Origin: Cervus elaphus | Lineage: Eukaryota; Chordata; Mammalia; Artiodactyla; Cervidae | Assembly: GCF_910594005.1 (NCBI RefSeq) | Contig: NC_057841.1 | Coordinates: 13,687,001 to 13,751,000 of the forward strand | DNA length: 64,000 nt | Direction: 5' to 3' | Shown here: positions 46,733-57,611 of the stretch, piece by piece | How the letters are laid out: the number at the start of each line of letters is the position of its first letter | Position numbering within the stretch: the stretch's first letter is position 1 | Notes under the pieces: model-generated | The model's input: the letters and a program-made list of their open reading frames with translations, nothing else | Database searches by the model: none | What the model was told of the DNA's origin: nothing | Translations under genes and position numbers: made by a program

Positions 46733-47030
46733 TGTCTTCAGCAAAAAGGACTTTATCTGGGAGAAGCAAAGAACTGCAGTTCAGGATCTATAGCCATGAT
46801 GAACCTTAAACAAGTCCCTGAAGACAGAGAAAGAAGATCACTTTTACAGGAAAGAGAAGGAAGTTGGGAGGCCACCAGTAAACAAGGAGTCAGAGCCGTT
46901 TCATTGGCTGAGCTGTGACCATCTCTCGTTGGCTGAGTTCTTGCCAGGCAAAAAGAGGAAGTCTTTCTTCTTCCAGTTGGACTCTGGCAGGACACAAGAG
47001 CATCCACTTCCAGGCTCCCAGCTCTATTTA
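46733..47030 (-). mobile_element. LTR-like fragment
   Basis: On the minus strand it reads like the second half of an LTR: a CCAAT box (agccaatgaaac), a TATA-like tataaaa-type word (cctgtaaaagtgatc), GGACTTG, then a GATAAAG poly-A-like signal and the end CTTTTTGCTGAAGACA. The left edge TGTCTTCAGC fits an LTR 3' end. The 5' part is missing or unrecognised. A minus-strand frame of 84 codons is incidental. Confidence 0.5.
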
Positions 47031-47291
47031 ACTGGGGCTTCTGTTAATGAATTGTTTATGATGTTAAATGGAACAAACTAAGGCTGAATGCTAGTCCCCA
47101 TGTTGACTATATTTTTGTCTTTGATGGACTGATTACTTAGGTTGTTAAAGCATAAAATCTAAAATATTTGTAGGAAAGGAGTAAGACATAGACTTGCCTG
47201 ATTCTCTTCCAGTGATTTTGGGAACATCTCACTAAACACTTCTTCTCTCTGAAGAATTCCTTGTGTTCTGGTGACTTAAACATGTATCCCA

Positions 47292-47481
47292 GAGTAGAGG
47301 TTCTCAGACTTGAGCATGCATCAGAATTACCTGGAAGGTTTGTTAAAAACACAGATTGCTGGGACTCACACCAATTTCCAGTGTAGACGGTCTAAAACAG
47401 AACCCTAGAATTTGCTTTTCTATCAATTCCTAATCTTAACGTTATTGATCCAGGGACCACAGTTTGTAAAACACTGTTCTG
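47292..47481. mobile_element. hAT-Charlie MITE of MER20/MER5 type
   Basis: Imperfect terminal inverted repeats: gtagaggttctcagacttg at the left and gtttgtaaaacactgttct at the right. Inside: catcagaattacctggaag, acacagattgctgggact and agaatttgcttttctatc. The order matches the MER20/MER5 group of mammalian non-autonomous hAT elements. Confidence 0.7.
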
Positions 47482-47900
47482 GAGAAGAAAGGGAACATCA
47501 CCGACCAAAAGCATAGTTGTGGTACTGTAGGTGCTTGTTATTTATTTTTATTAAGTAAATCAACGAATTTGTTAGACATCTGCTTCTTCCAACAGCTTGT
47601 GTGTGGTGTTTAAGCTTCAGACTGCATTTGTGATTATGTTTTTGGTTATATAACAACCTTTACTTTAACTATTTTCACAAATGCTTTTCTAATAAAGAAA
47701 ACTTGTGAAACTCCTACTAGTAAAAATGCTAATATTATAGTATTGTAAACATGTTATATAAGCCTTACATGCAATTTAGGAAATAAAGGAAAAAGGAAGA
47801 GAGAGAGGAAAATTAAGAGGAAAAAAAGACTCCTAAAACATAACAATGAAATAAAACCGTGGTAATCGTGTTTTTCTTTGACTTTTCCTTATACCTTGCC

Positions 47901-48027
47901 TCAGTTCAGTTCAGTGCAGTCGCTCAGTCGTGTCCAACTCTTTGAGACCCTGTGGACTGCAACACGCCAGGCTTCCCTGTCCATCACCAACTCACAGAGC
48001 TTGCTCAAACCCACGTCCATCGAGTCC
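47901..48027 (-). mobile_element. BovB 3' end, 127 bp
   Basis: Antisense tail (tcagttcagttcagtgcag) and the last coding bases to ccacgtccatcgagtcc, then unrelated DNA. No clear target duplication. Confidence 0.92.
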
Positions 48028-48820
48028 CAGAAATGATATATTTTAGTGATGTCATCATGGTAGCTCAAAATCTGTAATGATGGTACTGTTCACACCATGG
48101 ACATTGACAAGTACTACAAATGATTTCCCCATGCTCTGGGACTCGATTTACCAGCATGTCATAAACTACTATTGTTGCTTTTGCTGCACTGTTATACCTT
48201 AGTTTGATTTTTATCACAGCCCCTCTATTCCCTGGGAAAACACAAGGAGAGTGAGAAAATTGGAATCACCAAGCCTTTACTAAGCCTAAAATTCTCCCTT
48301 CCCCCAATTCACCACCATTTATGTTTAAACCTCCTGAGACCTGCATGCAGTGTATCACACACACCCGCACCACTCTGTCAGTTCTTATTGAAATTCAAAA
48401 GTAAAAGTTCGTATTATACTCTAAATAATGATCGAGCTGAATACTAAAGTCTCTAATCCCGCCAATGTCAGTTACAATGATAAACTCAGCTTCCAGGATA
48501 GGCAGGTGCACACAGGAACAGTGTTGCCTTTTGATCTTTCAAGATATCCAGTCTTCTTAATGAGAAAATAGATTGTCTTATTTCCATAGTTTTAATCAGT
48601 GGGCTTCCTTGCTTGCTTCTGGTCAATCTGCGAGCAAACCTTAGCATCACAGAAACCTGTAGGTGAGGCTGTTTACACTTGGGATAGATTGATGTTTCTG
48701 CAAGAAGTAATATTCTGCAATCTTACTTTGAGACTATGGGATCATGTACTCTAGGGGATTTCAGTCTCAGTGATTAAAAACAAATCTGTCTTAAATGTGT
48801 CTTCTTTTCTTTAACTTATT

Positions 48821-48821
<1 letters not shown>
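48028..48821. other. Unique stretch
   Basis: No gene or recognised repeat. Confidence 0.5.

Positions 48822-48856
<35 letters not shown>
48822..48856. repeat. AC microsatellite
   Basis: About 17 AC units without interruption. Confidence 0.98.
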
Positions 48857-48858
<2 letters not shown>

Positions 48859-50497
48859 GATGAGGCCACCAGATGTGCAGTGCTGTCCAGCCATAGTGAA
48901 GAGCAAATAATAAGTGGCTAGTTTTTCTTCTTATGCTAAAATTCCTATTTTGCATGGATCAAGACTTCTCATGAAATTCCTCATGGAAAGGAATGAGAAA
49001 ATACTTACTGTTTGAGTCCAGGTGTTCATGGAAGCAAAATCAAGTCCATGACGGTTCCTGTGGACCATATTTCTTTCTGAATTTTGAAGCCAAAATCATA
49101 TCTTCCATCTTTTATAATATATGTGAGGAACACTAGAACACTTGGTTGCTATAAAACTGTTGTTACTTGAATCATATGTAAAACTTATTTTTTTAGACAT
49201 TTCGGCTTTCAAATTCACATGTGATAGCCTCATGTAGAATTCTGTCTTTCACTAATTACATGCAATAATGGGCTTCTCAATTTCCTGCCTGAGAGTTTTA
49301 TCTCTGAAAAGGCTGCTAATTATTTCCTTAAGCCCATTTGAAAAAGAGACAAGGGCATTAAAAATGCAGTTAAAAATCAATCTATTTACTTTATAGATAT
49401 TTTAAATTTAATTCTTTTATATGATGATCTGAGGAAGTTACATACTTGGCCCTTATTAATTTATTCTTTTCTTCCTTCTACTTAAATAAATTACTCTCCT
49501 GAGTTTTAATTAATTCTCTACCTTAAAGCTTTATTGAGAATTTAGTCATAAAGTTCTATGAATATATTATTTTCTTCATTTAGTTTGTCGATGAAATAGT
49601 CTGCACTGTTCTTATATATGTTTATTACAAGTGGTTCTTAAACTACATTTAGAATTACTTAAAAGACAAAAACATTTTCTTTATGAAATTATGTAACTCC
49701 TTTCTATTTTTCCTTTGTTGCCAGAAACTCAGTGATAAACTTACTAGTCAATAACAGGTTTTATGTTACCTGGATTTACTGATTTCTGCCTTTCTCTCTC
49801 TTTCTCTCTCTCTGTATGTTATCATAAGAGTTTTATGCAAATTTTTATCATAAGACATTTGCAGTATATGCATCTTATTATGAATTGCCTTGTTTTGGAA
49901 GCAGAATTGATATATTAGTTATGAATATAAAAGACCTTTAATTTATTGTTATATATTTATCATTGCAGTGGAAAACAAAGACATAACATATATGCTTTAC
50001 ATGTGTTATTTGGAAGAAACATTCTTTAACTTCTCTTTGTTCCTCTCACCAAGCACTGTGTCCTTTACACAGAGGACAAGTTTTATAATGTGCCTCCTAA
50101 GTAAGGTCTTATTAGTCATAAAAGTGGTGTGGGCTACTAGATAATGGATAAATCTTATAAACTTAAATTTTACTTACAAGATTTCAAAATGATATTACCG
50201 GGGATAAGAAAAACTCTGAAAGGTGAGCATTAGCCAGTGTCTAAGAGATAGGTATTGGTCCAGCTAGCAGCTGGCCTGGCACTTAAAGTTAATCCTCTTT
50301 TCCTAATGAACATTAATGATTTTACTGTATACCAGACTTATACAAGACCATTCTGTGACAGTAGTGAGCAACACAAACAAGCCATCCCCTTATAATATAA
50401 CTAATATGAGTGACTGTTCCTTCCTTGGCACATACAGCTTTAATTTCACTCTTCCTCTCTTCTAAACGACATTATTAAGATCATCTATCACAGAATT
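48857..50497. other. AT-rich unique stretch with CT run
   Basis: A pyrimidine run of ctctctttctctctctct type lies at 49792-49813. Nothing else is recognised. Confidence 0.5.
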
Positions 50498-50700
50498 GGA
50501 CTTACCTGGTGGCTCAGTGGTAAAGAATCCACCTACCAAAGCCGGAGGCTCAGATTTGATCCTTGATCCAGGAAGATCCTCTGGAGAAGGAAATGACAAC
50601 CCACTCCAGTATTCTTGCCTAGAGAATCCCATGGACAGAGGAGCCTGTATGGTATAGTCTGTGGGGTCACAAAGAGTTGGACATGACTTAGCTACTAAAT
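50498..50700 (+). mobile_element. Bov-tA SINE
   Basis: Sense, complete, with several changes in the body (gcctgtatggtatagtctg for the usual gcctggtgggctacagtcc). Confidence 0.93.
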
Positions 50701-50879
50701 GACAAGAAGAACAATTCACAAAACTGCTCAAGTTTCCTGAAAAAAAAAGCCCTGTTTCCATAAATCCCCCCAGAAGCATCTGTGAAAAATGTCATTTCTA
50801 ACACACTTTTACTGGGATGCACCTTGTCCTGTGTGGGTTGCTTGGCGCAAAGATGGATAAACTCTGTATGGAATAGTGA

Positions 50880-51240
50880 CAAAGCGGTTTCTACAGAGAT
50901 GTGACTTCGCTGCTGTAGACCAAGATCCTCGGCTCACTCATACTGAGCAGGTCTGCGATGCCCTTGGTCTCTATGAGTTCAACATGCCACACTGCCCACA
51001 GCTGACTGGTGAGCTCTTGCCAAACTGTGTTTGGGTCTTTATGTGAGCATCTTTATGTTTGGGTTTGTTTTGTTCGCCTGATTTCCTAGTAACAGGGTCC
51101 CTTGGACTGGATGCTGCCATGGTTGTTATCTGCACAGATTTGTAGTCGTCCCCATTGAAGCTGTTTTCTGACATCCTGACCCCGACCCTGGCGTCTGCCT
51201 ACATGTTAGTTGTCTTCAGTGTTCATGGTGAAGAATGAAA
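50880..51240 (-). pseudogene. Possible retrocopy or gene fragment (unidentified)
   Basis: Non-repeat sequence, more GC-balanced than its surroundings. On the minus strand a 67-codon frame (50971-51174) starts MSENSFNGDDYKSVQ. A second frame overlaps its end and reads WHVELIETKGIADLLSMSE up to a stop at about 50898. Two consecutive plausible frames in different phases suggest a once-coding sequence with a frameshift. I recognise no family, and no poly-A or flanking duplication is visible. Confidence 0.3.
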
Positions 51241-52532
51241 AGTCTAATGAAAGACGCGCATAGGCCAAGTAATTCTCTACTCAAAACTGATCCAGGGGTA
51301 AGAAGTTCAAAAGATCTCTTTATATCCATGCCTTGAAAAAACTTTACCTTATAAGTTTTAAAATTACATAAGGGCATTTGTTATTGCAAATATATTTCAA
51401 TTTTTTCGTACTTTTCAAACTAAAAGAAGCATAGTCACATTAAAAAAAAAAGAACACACCTGGATATACCTATGGAAATCTCTTTGTCTCCATGGTTCTA
51501 GATTTCCAAAAATCCTTTCTATATTTTTTTTTTTTCATGAAAGATGTGGACCAGCTCTAGGAGTAGTGATCTGATTATACATCACAGGGCTATTACTTAT
51601 TTGATTATGCTCAGCAACCAAGACATTTCCACCTCATCTAAGTTATAAGGCAGCAATTGCAAAACATGTGAACATTTCATGTTTCTCCAAACATTTTAAT
51701 TTTTCTAAAAATAATTTTGAAAATCTCCTGTTAAATTTGTAAATAGAGGAAATTCTCATAGCAGATTCAGATTTTACCCTATAATGAGGTCAACTATGCT
51801 TTAAGAGACTTCCTATTTATAAGTAAATATATTTTGCATCAGTATGTTCTTATTTTCTATTTATCTGTTTGTCTAAAACCTGTTACATTCTTCTAAATTA
51901 CTAAAACTAATAACGTTGCTTGGCTGTAAGTACAATGACTTTCTCTTTTGAGTTATGTGTTTGGCACTAGATGTGTGAGTAGTCAATGCATAGAAAATGA
52001 TTGAATGCGTTTCTACTATAAGAATTAAACACAGAAATCAATCAACATTCCAATCTGATTTACTATGGATGATACAAATCAGTCAGTACCTCTGACACTG
52101 GCCATAAATATTTTATGTTAATGGTCATATCCTGGATTATTTCCATTGGTTTGGAGGCAGGCAGGTTGACTGAAAGTCACAAACTTATACCAAATAAGCT
52201 CATAAATTAATAATGTATAGAATAGAACATTGTAAAACCATGCCCTTTAATACATTTTCCCCTGCCTTCTACTTTTGTGAGAAGCTTCATATGAATGACA
52301 AGAACCTATATAAATATCTGATAGATATTAGAGATGAACAAACAAATAAATAATTGTGGAAGCCAGCTCATAGTCAGTCTAATTTAGTATCCTTTAGACT
52401 TTATATATTTAAAATGCTACTTTCTCTAGCACACATTCCTTCAGTGAAATCTCCTTCCATTTTTAGGTTGTATTCCATTTAAAGTCAATATTCTGTTCAC
52501 CCTTCAGCTCTGAGTTTCATCTCTATCATTTT
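51241..52532. other. AT-rich unique stretch
   Basis: No gene or named repeat. T-run at 51524-51535. Confidence 0.5.
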
Positions 52533-52545
52533 ATTGAAGCAACTT

Positions 52546-52973
52546 AAAAAAAAATATTGGAATATAGTTGTTTCTGGCTTCACTGTTGACTCAGTGGAAA
52601 AGAATCCACCTGCCAGGCAGAAAGCATGAGTTTGATTCCTGGGTTGGGAAGATCACCCAGAGAAGAAAACGGCAACCCATTCTAGTCTTCTTGCCTGGGA
52701 AATCCCGTGGACAGAGGAGCCCAGCGGGCTACAGTCCATAGGGTCACAAAGAGTTGGACACGACTTAGTAACTAAATGGCAGCAAAAGCATAGTTGCTTT
52801 ACAATGTTGTGTAATTTTCTGTGTACAGCAAAGCGAATCAGCTATATGTATACATGTAGCTTCTTTTTTTAAAATTCATACTAAGTGAAGTAAGTCAGAA
52901 AGAGAAAGACAAAGGTCATATATTAACACATAATATATAGAATCTAGAGAAAATGGTACAGATGAACCTATTG
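52546..52973 (-). mobile_element. L1 3' UTR insertion with inverted 5' segment
   Basis: Antisense L1 3' UTR (52546-52573 and, after a nested SINE, 52790-52872: tttacaatgttgtgtaattt, gtacagcaaagcgaatcagc) changes orientation at about 52873 to a sense segment from further upstream in L1 (ctaagtgaagtaagtcagaa, agagaaagacaaaggtcat). Flanking 13-bp words with one mismatch (52533-52545 attgaagcaactt, 52974-52986 attgaagcaattt) frame the unit, so it is a single insertion with 5' inversion. Confidence 0.8.
52574..52789 (+). mobile_element. Bov-tA SINE nested in L1
   Basis: Sense. The duplicated L1 word atagttgttt / atagttgctt (52564-52573, 52790-52799) shows that it inserted into the L1 3' UTR after the L1 had landed. 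Confidence 0.94.
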
Positions 52974-52986
52974 ATTGAAGCAATTT

Positions 52987-53780
52987 CTTTTAGGTTTTAA
53001 ATCCTAGTGTTGGTAAATCTACTGGACATTCTCAGCCCAAATTGCAGAACCACTCCTGGGGTCCGTGTTACAGAGAGTACTGCATATCATAATGACATAA
53101 TATACATAAAGCAAATATATATATTTTTAAAATGCACAAATGCCTTGCTCATTCAGAGACCAACACAGTGGGAGAGGAAAATCTAACCTAAATCTAACCT
53201 AAAATCTAACCTAAACCATAAATACCCATTCTTATTCCTATCTTCTCTAAATGAAATGCAACTGTGTCAGAATGAAGCAGAGATTTACATTTTGTGTAGT
53301 TGCCAAAATCATATATGTTGTTTGCTATGTTTTGCAGAATACTTGAGTGGTAGAAGCATTTAGGTGAGAAAAATGACAAATTACTTGATTTTCTAAATCT
53401 TCCATCTCAGCATAAACTTGAAAGTTGATTCTATAAAAGAATATCGTTTCTTGTGTTGCTGAGCAAGCTTTACTTTTCTTTAATTTCCAATTCGTGGTTC
53501 TGGAGTTACCACAGTTCACTGGGTTTTCACACTAGTTGCAGGTGGTACCTGAACAACATTTTGTTTTACTGAATAATTCATATTGCTCTAGAATATATAT
53601 GTGCATTTAACTTATTGCATGTATTTAGATCTCGCTGTAAGAGGGTGAAGATCAAAATTTATATGATGAACTTATATAGTGACATTAAATTATTTTGTAG
53701 TACTTTCTTAATAATGAAAACTTACATTTACCTAAACATTTATACTTAGGTAATGCACCATTTAAAGAAGAAATCTATTA
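52987..53780. other. AT-rich unique stretch
   Basis: No feature recognised apart from a short tandem of ctaacctaaat words at 53183-53216. Confidence 0.5.
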
Positions 53781-53795
53781 AAAATGGCACATCAA

Positions 53796-53890
53796 TTGAT
53801 ATGAATCAGCCATAGAGATTCATATCAATGTATGACAAAACCCACTGAAATATTGTGAAGTAATTAGCCTCCAACTAAAAAAGAAAAAAA
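53796..53890 (+). mobile_element. 95-bp L1 3' end with 5' inversion and target duplication
   Basis: The sense end (gattcatatcaatgtatgac, tattgtgaagtaattagcc, ccaactaaaa plus A-rich tail) is preceded by the inverted word ttgatatgaatcagccatag. A perfect 15-bp duplication (53781-53795 and 53891-53905, aaaatggcacatcaa) frames it. The site ttaaaa matches L1 endonuclease preference. Confidence 0.92.
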
Positions 53891-54080
53891 AAAATGGCAC
53901 ATCAAGTATTCTGATTTCCCCCAATCCTCGCTCACATTTTTTAAACAATTTACTCTTCTCCTTCTTGAAACCATCCTCCCCTGATCTCTCCATCCCCCAC
54001 AACTATCCTGGCTGCTATGTAACAACCTAAAATGACAACGAATAACAGAAGTAGTAATAATTATTATTATGATTATGTTT

Positions 54081-56502
54081 CAGTTCAGTTCAGTCGCTCA
54101 GTCATGTCCAACTCTTTGTGACCCCATGAATCGCAGCACGCCAGGCCTCCCTGTCCATCACCAACACCCGGAGTTTACTCAAACTCATGTCCATCGAATC
54201 AGTGATGCCATCCAGCCATCTCATCCTCTGTCGTCCCCTTCTCCTCCTGCCCCCAATCCCTCCCAGCATCAGGGTCTTCCAATGAGTCAACTCTTCACAT
54301 GAGGTGGCCAAAGTACTGGAGTTTCAGCTTCAGCATTAGTCCTTCCAATGAACACCCAGGAATTATCTCCTTCAGGATGGACTGGTTGGATCTCCTTGCA
54401 GTCCAAGGGACCCTCAAGAGTCTTCTCCAACACCATAGTTCAAAAGCATCAATTTTTCGGCGCTCAGATTTCTTCACAGTCCAACTCTCCCATCCATACA
54501 TGACTACTGGAAAAACCATAGCCTTGACCAGATGGACCTTTGTTGGCAAAGTAATGTCTCTGCTTTTAAATATGCTGTCTAGGTCGGTCATAACTTTCCT
54601 TCCGAGGAGTAAGCGTCTTTTAATTTTATGGCTGCAGTCACCATCTGCAGTGATTTTGGAGCCCCCCAAAATAAAGTCTGACACTTTTTACACTGTCTCC
54701 CCATCTATTTCCCATGAGGAGATGGGACCAGATGCCATGATCTTAGTTTTCTGAGTGTTGAGCTTTAAGCCAACTTTTTCACTCTCTTCTTTCACTTTCA
54801 TCAAGAGGCTTTTTAGTTCCTCTTCACTTTCTGCCATAAGGGTGGTGTCATCTGCATATCTGAGGTTATTGATATTTCTCCCGGCAATCCTGATTCCAGC
54901 TGTGCTTCTTCCAGACTAGCATTTCTCATGACATAATCTGCATATAAGTTAAATAAGCAGGGTGACAATATATAGCCTTGACATACTCCTTTTCCTATTT
55001 GGAACCAGTCTGTTGTTCCATGTCCAGTTCTAACTGTTGCTTCCTGACCTGCATACAGGTTTCTCAAGAGGCAGGTCAGGGGCTCTGGTATTCCCATCTC
55101 TTTCAGAATTTTCCACAGTATATTGTGATCCACACAGTCGAAGGCTTTGGCGTAGTCAATAAAGCAGAAATAGATGTTTTTCTGGAACTCTCTTGCTTTT
55201 TCGATGATCCAGCGGATATTGGCAATTTGATCTCTGGTTCCTCTGCCTTTTCTAAAACCAGCTTGAACATCTGGAAGTTCTCGGTTCACGTATTGCTGAA
55301 GCCTGGCTTGGAGAATTTTGAGCATTTCTTTACTAGCGTGTGAGATGAGTGCAATTGTGTGGTAGTTTGAGCATTCTTTGGGATTGCCTTTCTTAGGGAT
55401 TGGAATGAAAACGGACCTTTTCCAGTCCTGTGGCCACTGCTGAGTTTTCCAAATTTGCTGGCATATTGAGTGCAGCACTTTCACAGCATCATCTTTCAGG
55501 ATTTGAAATAGCTCATGTGATGGAATGGATGGAATTCCATCACATCCACTAGCTTTGTTCGTAGCGATGCTTTCTAAGGCTCACTTGACTTCACATTCCA
55601 GGATGTCTGGCTCTAGGTGAGTGATCACACCATCAAGATTATCTGGGTCATGAAGATCTTTTTTGTACAGTTCTTCTGTGTATTCTTGCCACCTCTTCTT
55701 AATATCTTCTGCTTCTGTTAGGTCCATACCACTTCTGTCCTTTATTGAGCCCATTTTTGCATGAAATGTTCCTTTGGTATCTCTAATTTTCTTGAAGAGA
55801 TCTCTAGTCTTTCCCATTCTGTTGTTTTCCTCTATTTCTTTGCATTGATTGCTGAGGAAGGCTTTCTTATCTCTCCTGGCTATTCTTTGGAACTCTGCAT
55901 CCAAATAGGTATATCTTTCCTTTTCTCCTTTGCTTTTTGTTTCTCTTCATTTCACAGCTATTTGTAAGGCCTCCTCAGACAACCATTTTGCCTTTTTGCA
56001 TTTCTTTTCCATGGGGATGGTCTTGATCCCTGTCTCCTGTACAATGTCATGAACCTCCATCCATAGTTCATCAGGCACTCTGTCTATCAGATCTAGTCCC
56101 TTAAATCTATTTCTCACTTCCACTGTATATTCATAAGGGATTTGATTTAGGTCATACCTGAATGATCTAGTGGTTATCCCTACTCTCTTCAGTCTAAGTC
56201 TGAATTTGGCAATAAGGAGTTCATGATCTGAGCCACAGTCAGCTCCTGGTCTTGTTTTTTCTGACTGTATAGAGTTTCTCCATCTTTGGCTGCAAAGATA
56301 TAATCAATCTGATTTCGGTGTTGACCATCTGGTGATGTCCATGTGTAGAGTCTTCTCTTGTGTTGTTGGAGGAGGGTGTTTGCTATGACCAGTGCGTTCT
56401 CTTGGCAAAACTCTATTAGCCTTTGCCCTGCTTCATTTTGTACTCCAAGGCCAAATGTGCCTGTTACTCCAGGTGTTTCTTGACTTCCTACTTTTGCATT
56501 CC
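54081..56502 (-). mobile_element. BovB, 2.4 kb, with target duplication
   Basis: Antisense from the terminal repeats to the middle of the endonuclease domain. A 12-bp word with one mismatch (54069-54080 atgattatgttt, 56503-56514 atgactatgttt) gives its exact ends. Minus-strand frames: 55581-55904 (linker, NRMGKTRDLFKKIRDTKG), 54813-55484 (reverse transcriptase) and 54295-54684 (C-terminal region). The endonuclease part at 56000-56500 has stops. Internal order is that of an ordinary, uninverted copy. Confidence 0.97.
54813..55484 (-). pseudogene. BovB reverse-transcriptase fragment, 223 codons
   Basis: This frame keeps IPKKG at residues 29-33, GFRKGRGTRDQIANI at 76-90, motif A FIDYAKAFDCVDHN at 108-121 and motif B GVCQGYILSP at 166-175. 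It then shifts after about residue 195 because one A is missing in the codons for EEAQAG, so YADD falls into another frame and the tail reads TPPLWQKVKRN. Motif B carries Cys instead of the Arg expected in active RTE enzymes. Confidence 0.92.
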
Positions 56503-56514
56503 ATGACTATGTTT

Positions 56515-57162
56515 AAATACACACTAATGTTTATTGTACCTTTGAGGGGCAGATTACACTCATATCCCTCCACATAGTTATTAGCTCTTGGAGTTTCTCT
56601 TGATTTGGCCTTGACTACATTTTTCTTCTTCTTTTCCCTAAACAATCTCATTCATATTCACAGCTTCAGTTAGAATACATATGGCTATGAATTCCAAACT
56701 TATTTCTTCAGCTCCACCGTCTTCATAAATCCAGACCTTGTATATATAACTGTCTAATTAACATATCCTGTTATGTACCTGAAATGTGTCCCCCAATATG
56801 CCAGATATTAAAGTCATTATCTTCCCCCACAATTCCTCTTTTCCCATTGGTCTACATCTCTGAATGTAGCCAGAATCTGTCTATAAAAGCCGCATCCCTG
56901 GCACCCATACTTGATGTCACACTTCTACGCCTCCCAATAATAAATACATCCTCAACAACTTAATTTCACATCTTCAGGGTCTCTGGAGTCAATCATTTTC
57001 CCCCAATCCACTCTAAGCATCCCAAGGTCAAATTACCTGTCTCCTCTTAGCTGAATTTTCCACATAGCTTCTTTTCCTGCCCTAGTCTTTCTCCATGATA
57101 CTGCCAGAGTGCGACCTTTAAATACAGATACGGTAGTATATATATGTATACAGATACAGTAG

Positions 57163-57211
<49 letters not shown>

Positions 57212-57611
57212 ATACAGATACGGTAGTATCATGCTCTTCCTTAAGGCTGTTCAGTGGCTTTCCACTACTATCACAGTAAAAGTCACGATCCTCAATGTGC
57301 CCCTTGGGGCTGTACATCAGGTTGCCCCCTTTCTTTCCAGGTTCATCTTATACCAAACATACTCTATTCTCTCCACAATCACATTTTCACTCTTTTGATT
57401 CTTCAAAATAGAAAACTCCCATTACATACTGCTCTCCTGTCCCAAATACCCTTTCTTCCTTCTTATGCAGGAAACACCCATTCTTCCTTAGATCAAATAT
57501 AAATTTCCGAGGCAGTCTCCTTTGAGTTCCTAAACTAGTCATATTCTTCTATCATTTCCAGCTACCACTCCACTACTCCTCTTCACATCAACTATCCCAG
57601 TTTTATTCACA
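56515..57611 (+). mobile_element. Old L2 LINE, split by microsatellite growth
   Basis: From about 56660 and most clearly at 57240-57590 the words follow L2 3' region sequence: actgccagagtgcgaccttt, tgttcagtggctttccacta, cagtaaaagtcacgatcctc, cttggggctgtacatcagg, tcaaatataaatttccgagg, cagtctcctttgagttcc. The BovB copies on both sides inserted into or next to it. It is too diverged to code. Confidence 0.6.
57122..57229. repeat. TG microsatellite with three copies of an 18-bp word
   Basis: The word atacagatacggtagtat occurs at 57122-57139, 57148-57165 (one change) and 57212-57229. A TG run of about 18 units (57173-57208) lies between the second and third copies, with tatatatg links. The L2 reading frame of words resumes right after. 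Confidence 0.95.

Noticed and set aside
46753..47007. 84-codon minus-strand frame
   Set aside because: It lies within an LTR-like fragment and reads across its promoter and poly-A region.
54295..54754. 151-codon plus-strand frame opposite the BovB coding strand
   Set aside because: It is the antisense shadow of the BovB C-terminal region. Similar antisense frames occur at 5042-5608 and 36645-37013.
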